Shown here: positions 46,100 through 51,435 of the stretch, piece by piece | How the letters are laid out: each line of letters opens with the position of its first letter | How positions within the stretch are numbered: position 1 is the first letter of the stretch | From: Blastococcus sp. | GTDB lineage: Bacteria > Actinomycetota > Actinomycetes > Mycobacteriales > Geodermatophilaceae | DNA length: 51,435 bases | Assembly: GCA_025965715.1 (NCBI GenBank) | Contig: JAOPWJ010000199.1 | Coordinates: forward strand, 1 to 51,435 | Direction of reading: 5' to 3' | Made by a program: the position numbers and the translations under genes | The notes under the pieces: model-generated | What the model was told of the DNA's origin: nothing | What the model saw: the letters and a program-made list of their open reading frames with translations, nothing else | Databases searched by the model: none

Positions 46100-46888
46100 C
46101 TACCGGGTCGCGCTCGACCACCCGCCGTCGCGGGGTCGTTCCGGCACGGGGCGGCGGACCCGGCCCGGCAGCCAGTCGGCCAGCCGGTCCTGCAGGCCCC
46201 ACACGGTGACCCGTACCAACGCTTCCCTAACGATCGAGCGGCTCATCTTGCTCCTGCCGAACGCACGCTCGGTGAACGTGATGGGCACCTCCGTGACCCG
46301 GGCTCCGGCCCGCACAGCTCGCCAGGCCCAGTCGACCTGGAAGCAGTAGCCCTCACTGGCGACGTCGTCGAACGGCAACCGGTCGATCAGCTCGCCGCGG
46401 GCGGCCCGGTAGCCGCCCGTGGCGTCGTTGAGCGGCAGGCGGAGCGCCCAGCGGGTGTAGGCGTTGCCGGCCCGGGAGAGCAGCAGACGGTGCGCCGGCC
46501 AGTCGGCCACCGATCCGCCGGGCACGTAGCGAGAGCCCAGGACCAGGTCGGCGTCGGCCAGCGCCGCCAGCAGCCGCGGAAGCTGCTCGGGTGCATGTGA
46601 GCCGTCGGCGTCCATCTCGACGACCACGTCGTAGCCGTGCCCCCTTGCCCAGCGGAACCCGGCGACGTAGGCCGGGCCGAGGCCGGCCTTGGTGGCGCGG
46701 TGCAGCACGTGCAGCCGGGGGTCGGCCACGGCCAGCTTCTCGGCGAGCTGCCCCGTGCCGTCGGGGGATCCGTCGTCGACCACCAGCGCGTGGGCGGTGG
46801 GCACGCTGGCCCGCAGCCGGTCGAGGATGGCCTCGAGGTTCTCCGCCTCGTTGTAGGTGGGCACGATCACCAGGACGCGTCCACTCAC
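46100..46888 (-). CDS. Polyprenol-phosphate mannosyltransferase (DPM1/Ppm1-like GT2)
   Basis: This 262-aa GT-A glycosyltransferase has RVLVIVPTYNEAENLEAILDRL, VVDDGSPDGTGQLAEKLA (DDGS), YDVVVEMDADGSHAPEQLPRLL (DxD), LVLGSRYVPGG, DATGGYRAARGELI and VPITFTERAFGRSKMS. These are all features of dolichol/polyprenol-phosphate mannosyl transferases. It makes polyprenyl-phosphomannose from GDP-mannose, the donor for lipoglycans and protein mannosylation. The GTG at 46888 overlaps the lnt stop (GTGA). In M. tuberculosis the same two activities are fused in one protein; here they are separate but translationally coupled. Confidence 0.92.
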   Translation of the reverse strand: MSGRVLVIVPTYNEAENLEAILDRLRASVPTAHALVVDDGSPDGTGQLAEKLAVADPRLHVLHRATKAGLGPAYVAGFRWARGHGYDVVVEMDADGSHAPEQLPRLLAALADADLVLGSRYVPGGSVADWPAHRLLLSRAGNAYTRWALRLPLNDATGGYRAARGELIDRLPFDDVASEGYCFQVDWAWRAVRAGARVTEVPITFTERAFGRSKMSRSIVREALVRVTVWGLQDRLADWLPGRVRRPVPERPRDGGWSSATR

Positions 46889-48540
46889 CGGGCCGCCCTC
46901 CGGGGCCGCAGACGCCGTACGAGGCGTGGCCGGAGCGCGGCACCCAGGGCGGCCAGCGCGAGGGCCGTGAGCGCCCACTCCGGGCCGGCGCCGAGCCGGG
47001 TGGCGATCGTGGTGGAGCTCCGCTGGGCGATCTGCTCGACGAACGTCGCCGGCGTGAAGAGCTCGGAGGAACGGATGACGGAACCGTCCGGCGCCACGAT
47101 CGCCGAGATGCCGCTGGTCGCGGCGATGACCACGGTGCGCCCGTGTTCCACCGCGCGCAGCCGGCTCATCGCCAGCTGCTGCGCGCTCTCGTCGGTGAAG
47201 CCGAACGTGGCGTTGTTGGTCTGGACGACGAGCATGCCGGCGCCGCGGTCGGCCACGTCGTCGACCAGGCCGTCGTAGACCACCTCGAAGCAGATCAGGT
47301 CACCGACCCGGGCGCCGCCGATGTCGAGGACGCCGACCTCCTGTCCCGCCCGCTGGTCGTGCACCCGGTCGACCTGGTCGCTGAAGAACCGGAAGAAGCC
47401 GCGCGCCGGCACGTACTCGGCCAGCGGAACCGGATGCCGCTTGACGTAGGTGTCCCCCGGGCCGCTGTCGGGGTCCCAGACGATCGCGGTGTTGCTGATG
47501 AACCGCCCCGGCCCCTCCACGATCGCGCCCACGAGGATCGGCACGCCGATCGCCTGCGCGGCGCGGTCGATCTGCCGGCCGGCGTCCTCGTTGAGGTAGG
47601 GGTCGATGTCGGAGCTGTTCTCCGGCCAGATCACGACGTCGGGCTGAGGCTCCTCCCCTGCCGCGACCGCCTGGGCGAGTTCCCGCGTCTGCCGCACGTG
47701 GTTGTCGAGGACGGCGCGGCGCTGGGCGTTGAAGTCCAGGCCCGCCCGCGGAACGTTGCCCTGGATCACCGCCACGGTCGTCGTCGGTCCGCCTTCGGTC
47801 AGGGACCTCCCGGCCAGGGGCAACCCGGCCAGGCCGCCCGTCGACGGCACCGCGAGGACGGCGGCGACCGCGAGTGCCGCCGTCCGCAGCGCCGGGCCCG
47901 ACTCGCCCGGGGCTGCGGAGGAGCTGCGCCATGCCCGGGCCAGCGCCGGTATCGCCGCCGCGAGGAGCGCACCGGCGAGCGCGACCGCGAAACTGACCAG
48001 CGGCACCCCGCCGTAGGCGGCCAACGACAGCAGGGGCCCCTCGGTCTGGCTGAAGCCCAATCGTCCCCATGGGAACCCGCCCAGGACGAACCGGCCGCGG
48101 AGCGCCTCGTCGGCGACCCACAGCGCCGCCGTCCACAGTGGCCACAGCCGCAGCCGTGAGGTGACCGCCGCCGCCCCGCCGAGCAGTGCCAGATGCAGCG
48201 CCTCCCAGACCGCCAGGGCCAGCCACGGAAAGGCGCCCACGTAGACGCCGGTCCAGGAGAGCAGAGGCAGGAAGAACGCCAGCCCGAACACCAGCCCCAG
48301 CCACAGGCCGGAGCGGAACCGTTGCCGGTGGACGGCGAACGCGAGGGCGGCCGGTCCCAGCACGGCGAGCGCCGGCAGATCCGCACCCGGGAAGGCGAGC
48401 ACCAGGACGGCCCCACCGAGGGCAGCGAGCAGCGTCCTCCACGGCCACCGCCGGCCGCGGGGTGACGGCGCCGTGCCGGCTGCCGGATCGTCGGTCCGCG
48501 CAAGGGTGCCGATGGCCGCGCCACCTGCTGCTGGCCGCAC
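46885..48540 (-). CDS. lnt: Apolipoprotein N-acyltransferase
   Basis: This 551-aa enzyme has an N-terminal membrane domain of about six to eight helices (LLAALGGAVLVLAFPGADLPALAVLGPAALAFAV, SGLWLGLVFGLAFFLPLLSWTGVYVG), a nitrilase domain and a final helix. The catalytic triad is visible: Glu in DVVIWPENSSD, Lys in TYVKRHPVPLAEYVP and Cys in GDLICFEVVYDG. It adds the third acyl chain to lipoproteins, such as the sugar-binding and small Asp-rich lipoproteins in this window. I choose GTG at 48540 because GGAGG lies 6 nt upstream; the track start at 48711 is longer and unsupported. It overlaps the mannosyltransferase gene. Confidence 0.92.
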   Translation of the reverse strand: MRPAAGGAAIGTLARTDDPAAGTAPSPRGRRWPWRTLLAALGGAVLVLAFPGADLPALAVLGPAALAFAVHRQRFRSGLWLGLVFGLAFFLPLLSWTGVYVGAFPWLALAVWEALHLALLGGAAAVTSRLRLWPLWTAALWVADEALRGRFVLGGFPWGRLGFSQTEGPLLSLAAYGGVPLVSFAVALAGALLAAAIPALARAWRSSSAAPGESGPALRTAALAVAAVLAVPSTGGLAGLPLAGRSLTEGGPTTTVAVIQGNVPRAGLDFNAQRRAVLDNHVRQTRELAQAVAAGEEPQPDVVIWPENSSDIDPYLNEDAGRQIDRAAQAIGVPILVGAIVEGPGRFISNTAIVWDPDSGPGDTYVKRHPVPLAEYVPARGFFRFFSDQVDRVHDQRAGQEVGVLDIGGARVGDLICFEVVYDGLVDDVADRGAGMLVVQTNNATFGFTDESAQQLAMSRLRAVEHGRTVVIAATSGISAIVAPDGSVIRSSELFTPATFVEQIAQRSSTTIATRLGAGPEWALTALALAALGAALRPRLVRRLRPRRAAR

Positions 48541-49062
48541 GCACTGCCTCCCGGAAACCCGCCGTCCCGAGGCCGTGGGGCAGGAGCCCTCTGCCGGGAT
48601 GCCTCCCCGAACCGGTCGGGACGGGGTCCGGACCGCCGCGTCCTGGTGGCGGTCCTGACCCAGCATCCCATCCCGGGCCCCGTCCCGGTTGGGCGTCCTG
48701 CAGGCTCCCACCGCGAGCGTAGGAGGGGTCGCAGGCAGGGTCCTTCCACGCGGGGTGGGGAGGACGGGGTTCCCTCACCATCCGGGTCAGCGCCGGCGGA
48801 TGCCCCGTTCGGCTGCCGCACCTTCGGGCCGGCCGGCCGGTCGCTGGCGGCGATCGGCTCGACCGTTGTCTGGTGATGCGGGTCCGAGCAGGCTCCGCCG
48901 GGTCGCCGGTCGAGCCCTCCGGGAAGCCGCCAGAGGATCCGGACGGCTCGATCCGGAGGAGCGCGTCTCGGTGCTCCCGGATGGAACGTGCTGGAACTGT
49001 AAGAACCGGTCCGACATTCGCCGCGACGTGCGAGGGACCTGAGCCGGACTGTGACCGGATCG
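48541..49062. other. 522-nt intergenic region between lnt and the kam genes
   Basis: No gene is supported; the ORFs here are Arg/Pro-rich and short. It should contain the lnt promoter (a minus-strand TACGCT near 48720 is a possible -10). The segment 48985-49070 is relatively AT-rich (GGAACTGTAAGAACC, GGATCGTTACACAGG), but I cannot assign an element to it. Confidence 0.4.
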
Positions 49063-49464
49063 TTACACAGGCGGGTCGGCCGCGGGGACGACGAGCGTGG
49101 CGACGGCCTCGACCACCGTCTCCGGCGTCTCCAGGACCCGGGCCGCGGACGCCCCGCGCTCGGGCTCGGCGCGGGCCATCACGCGGGCCGAGCAGCGCAG
49201 CTCGCGGCTGCGCCGGCCGATCCGGACCACCTCGGCGGTCACCTCCAGGATGTCCCCAGCGCGGACCGGACCCAGGAACCGGACCTCGGAGTAGCCGGCC
49301 AGCAGCCCCTCGTCGCCGTCCATCCGGATGGCCACCTCGGTTGCGACGTCGCCGAACAGCCCGAGGGTGTACGCACCGTCGACGAGCGAGCCGCCGTAGT
49401 GCGCGTGGGCGTGCGGGACGTACCGGCGATGAGTCGCGGTCAGGCCGAGCCGGGGGTCGGTCAT
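49063..49464 (-). CDS. Hotdog-fold enzyme, probable 3-aminobutyryl-CoA ammonia-lyase
   Basis: The 133-aa hotdog protein begins TDPRLGLTATHRRYVPHAHAHYGGSLVDGAYTLGLFGDVATEVAIRMDGDEGLLAGYSEVRFLGPVRAGD, with the acyl-CoA-type hotdog helix after HYGGSLVDGA. Located directly after lysine 5,6-aminomutase genes, it matches Kal, which deaminates L-3-aminobutyryl-CoA to crotonyl-CoA in lysine fermentation. A generic thioesterase is the alternative if considered without context. The ATG at 49464 overlaps the kamE stop by ATGA. Downstream pathway genes (kdd, kce) are not in the window. Confidence 0.75.
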   Translation of the reverse strand: MTDPRLGLTATHRRYVPHAHAHYGGSLVDGAYTLGLFGDVATEVAIRMDGDEGLLAGYSEVRFLGPVRAGDILEVTAEVVRIGRRSRELRCSARVMARAEPERGASAARVLETPETVVEAVATLVVPAADPPV

Positions 49465-50207
49465 GAAGGCGCCTTCGACGGGGTCAGTGCGTGCACGAGG
49501 TAGCTGGCCACCTCGCCGGGCGTCGTCCCCCGGCCGAAGACCTTGTCGACGCCGAGCTCGGCGGCCATTCCGGGGTCGAACCGGGGACCGCCGACGACGA
49601 GCAGCGGTCGCGACTCCCCCATCGCCTCGCGGAAGGCGGCGGCCAGCTCCCGGGTGTTGCGCAGGTGCGCGTCCTTCTGGGTGACGACCTGGGAGACGAG
49701 GACGGCGTCGGCCCGGTCGGCCCGGGCGCGGGCGACCAGCTCGGGCACGGTGACCTGCGACCCCAGGTTGGTCACCGCCATCTCGCGGAGGTATTCCAGG
49801 CCCTTCTCCCCCGCGAAGCCCTTGACGTTGAGGATCGCGTCGATGCCGACGGTGTGCGCATCGGTGCCGATGCATGCGCCGAGGACGACGAGCTTCCGGC
49901 GCAGCCGGTCCCGGATCGCGGCGTTGATCTCCGACGACGTCAGGAGCGGGTACGCCCGCTCCTCCACCTGCACCGCGTCGAGGTCGACGAAATGCCGAAC
50001 GCTGCCGTAGACGACGAAGAACGTGAAGCCGCTACCGATGCCGTGGCTGTGCACCACCATCGCCGGCTCGATGCCCATCCTGCCGGCCAGCTGCAGCGCC
50101 GCCCCCTCGGCTCTCGCACCGGGCGGCACGGGCAGGGTGAACGACGTCTGCACCATGCCGTCGCCGGTCGTGTCGCCGTACGGCCGCACGATGGAGCCGT
50201 CAGGCAC
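49461..50207 (-). CDS. kamE: Lysine 5,6-aminomutase beta subunit (B12-binding)
   Basis: This 248-aa subunit has the adenosylcobalamin-binding Rossmann domain with LVVLGACIGTDAHTVGIDAILNVKGFAGEKGLE (DxHxxG, base-off histidine) and later RPLLVVGGPRFDPGMAAELGVDKVFGRGTTPGEVASYL. The N-terminal domain (TSFTLPVPPGARAEGAALQLAGRMGIEPAMVVHSHGIG) would carry the PLP lysine region seen in the family. With KamD it moves the terminal amino group of D-lysine or L-beta-lysine to C5. The GTG start at 50207 overlaps the kamD stop by 8 nt. Confidence 0.92.
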   Translation of the reverse strand: MPDGSIVRPYGDTTGDGMVQTSFTLPVPPGARAEGAALQLAGRMGIEPAMVVHSHGIGSGFTFFVVYGSVRHFVDLDAVQVEERAYPLLTSSEINAAIRDRLRRKLVVLGACIGTDAHTVGIDAILNVKGFAGEKGLEYLREMAVTNLGSQVTVPELVARARADRADAVLVSQVVTQKDAHLRNTRELAAAFREAMGESRPLLVVGGPRFDPGMAAELGVDKVFGRGTTPGEVASYLVHALTPSKAPS

Positions 50208-51435
50208 GGGACACCTCCCGCTGCTGGAGCAGCTCCAGGGCCGGGTTGTAGGCGTCCCGGCCGAGTTCGACGACGCCGGCCAGGCCCTTGCCACCCTCTG
50301 GGGGGCGCTTGGTGATGCCGAACGTGCCGTCGGCGATCGCCTGGATCAGGCCCTCGGGGTGGTCGGCGATCCGGACCAGCAGGTCGACCGCCTCGGTGAG
50401 CACGGTGTGCGCGCGGCGGTCGATGAAGCCGCCCGGCGGGGGCGCGAAGTCCTCGGCGAGGTTGCCGGCGGCGTTCAGCACGTAGCGGACGTTGCGCAGC
50501 GCCAGGTCACGGTCGGACAGCCAGGGGGTGACGACGGCCTCGGTCATCATCCCCACCAGCAGGATTCCCTGGCCGGTCAGCGCCCCGGCGAGGTTGAAGA
50601 ACCCGTCGAGCAGGTAGCCGCGGAAGACGTCGCCGGTCATGTGCTTGGTGGGCGGCATCCACTTGAGCGGGGCTTCGGGGAAGAGGGTGCGGGCCAGCAG
50701 GGCGTGGGCGAGCTCCAGCCGGAAGGACTCCGGAACGTCGGGGTCGATCTCGAACGCGTGCCCCAGGCCGAGCTGCCAGTCCTCCAGGCCCGCCTCGTGC
50801 GCGAGGGTCTCGTTGAGCAGCTGGCTGACCGTGACGGTGTGCGCCTCGTCGACGGCGTCCGCGGTGGTGAGGTAGTTGTCCTCGCCGGTGTTGATGATGA
50901 TGCCGGCGCGGGCGTGCACCATCCGGCTGAACCGCTGGTCGACGAAGGTGCGCCGGGGGTTGATGTCGCGGAAGAGGATCCCGTACATCGCGTCGTTGAG
51001 CATCATGTCCAGCCGCTCCAGACCGGCCAGGACGGCGATCTCGGGCATGCAGAGGCCGCTCGCGTAGTTCGTGAGGCGCACGTAACGCCCCAGCTCCGCG
51101 CTGACCTCGTCCAGGGCCGCCCGCATCAGCCGGAAGTTCTCCTGGGTGGCGTAGGTGCCTGCGTAGCCGGTGCGGGTCGCGCCCTCGGGCACGTAGTCGA
51201 GCAGCGACTGGCCGGTGGACCGGATGACTGCGATGACGTCGGCACCGGCCCGTGCCGCCGCCTGGGCCTGCGGGATGTCCTCGTAGATGTCGCCGGTCGC
51301 GACGATGAGGTAGATCCACGGACGACGCGGTGGGTTCCCGTGCAGCGCCACGAGTTCCTCCCGCCGGCGGCGGTTCGCGTCGATCCGCGCGATGCCGCCC
51401 GCGGCCGCAACCCGGGCGGCCTCGCGGGCGCGCTC
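50200..51435 (-). CDS. kamD: Lysine 5,6-aminomutase alpha subunit, C-terminal part (cut by window edge)
   Basis: The frame is open to the last base, so about 411 C-terminal residues of a roughly 520-aa protein are visible; the ATG at 51351 is internal. Family text includes WIYLIVATGDIYEDIPQAQAAARAGADVIAVIRSTGQSLLDYVPEG, ENFRLMRAALDEVSAELGRYVRLTNYASGLCMPEIAVLAGLERLDMMLNDAMYGILFRDINP and PPTKHMTGDVFRGYLLDGFFNLAG. This is the catalytic TIM barrel of KamD. It works with KamE in B12- and PLP-dependent lysine degradation. Its presence in an otherwise aerobic-looking actinobacterium suggests use of lysine as carbon source. Confidence 0.93.
   Translation of the reverse strand, partial: ERAREAARVAAAGGIARIDANRRRREELVALHGNPPRRPWIYLIVATGDIYEDIPQAQAAARAGADVIAVIRSTGQSLLDYVPEGATRTGYAGTYATQENFRLMRAALDEVSAELGRYVRLTNYASGLCMPEIAVLAGLERLDMMLNDAMYGILFRDINPRRTFVDQRFSRMVHARAGIIINTGEDNYLTTADAVDEAHTVTVSQLLNETLAHEAGLEDWQLGLGHAFEIDPDVPESFRLELAHALLARTLFPEAPLKWMPPTKHMTGDVFRGYLLDGFFNLAGALTGQGILLVGMMTEAVVTPWLSDRDLALRNVRYVLNAAGNLAEDFAPPPGGFIDRRAHTVLTEAVDLLVRIADHPEGLIQAIADGTFGITKRPPEGGKGLAGVVELGRDAYNPALELLQQREVSRA

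Overview
This 51.4 kb window is high-GC chromosomal DNA. It has many GTG starts, dense gene packing and frequent 4-bp ATGA/GTGA overlaps. The gene set includes RbpA, a GarA-type FHA protein, DUF881/Sbp proteins, DUF1918, DUF5999 and an EF-G-like FusA2. Together these point to an actinobacterium, most like the Geodermatophilaceae (Blastococcus/Geodermatophilus/Modestobacter). The family assignment is inferred from gene content and was not searched. I see no rRNA, tRNA, CRISPR array, insertion sequence or prophage.

Layout. (1) 1-8.3 kb resembles a hypoxia/dormancy island: the end of a cation P-type ATPase, an Acg-type nitroreductase, a PNPOx-like flavin protein, a DosS/DosT-like two-GAF histidine kinase, and a PEP synthase with its regulatory kinase/phosphatase. 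A DosR-box-like inverted repeat sits in the divergent promoter region. (2) 8.5-14 kb is a leftward ribose-type ABC sugar importer with one binding lipoprotein, one double ATPase, two different permeases and a sugar-phosphate isomerase. (3) 14.1-18.1 kb holds an MBL-fold protein, DUF2243, DUF1918 and an EF-G-like GTPase. (4) 18.2-27.8 kb has the gene order of M. tuberculosis Rv1822-Rv1832: phosphatidyltransferase, DUF881, Sbp, DUF881, gcvH, garA, MerR, DUF151, MerR, gcvP.

(5) 28.6-32.7 kb is the most novel-looking part. It is a four-gene cassette: a cytosolic trypsin-like protease, a 63-aa peptide with its own near-consensus promoter, a radical SAM/SPASM maturase and a HExxH peptide-modification protein. 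The last three are joined by GTGA overlaps. This looks like a RiPP-type pathway in which the 63-aa peptide is the modified substrate. (6) 32.7-45.4 kb mixes housekeeping and accessory genes: coaA, GNAT, PEBP, beta-phosphoglucomutase plus GH65 phosphorylase, M50-like, a frameshifted VOC gene, a small lipoprotein, GDPD, a decayed plsC, MFS, tdk and rbpA. rbpA has a SigR/SigH-like promoter. (7) 45.5-51.4 kb runs leftward: FxsA membrane protein, then ppm1 and lnt (lipoglycan/lipoprotein synthesis), then the lysine 5,6-aminomutase genes kamD-kamE with a hotdog enzyme. kamD runs off the right edge.

Several genes lack a Shine-Dalgarno but carry a TANNGT hexamer 6-7 nt before the start codon, which suggests leaderless transcripts. 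All functional calls come from reading the sequence and from family knowledge. No database search was run.
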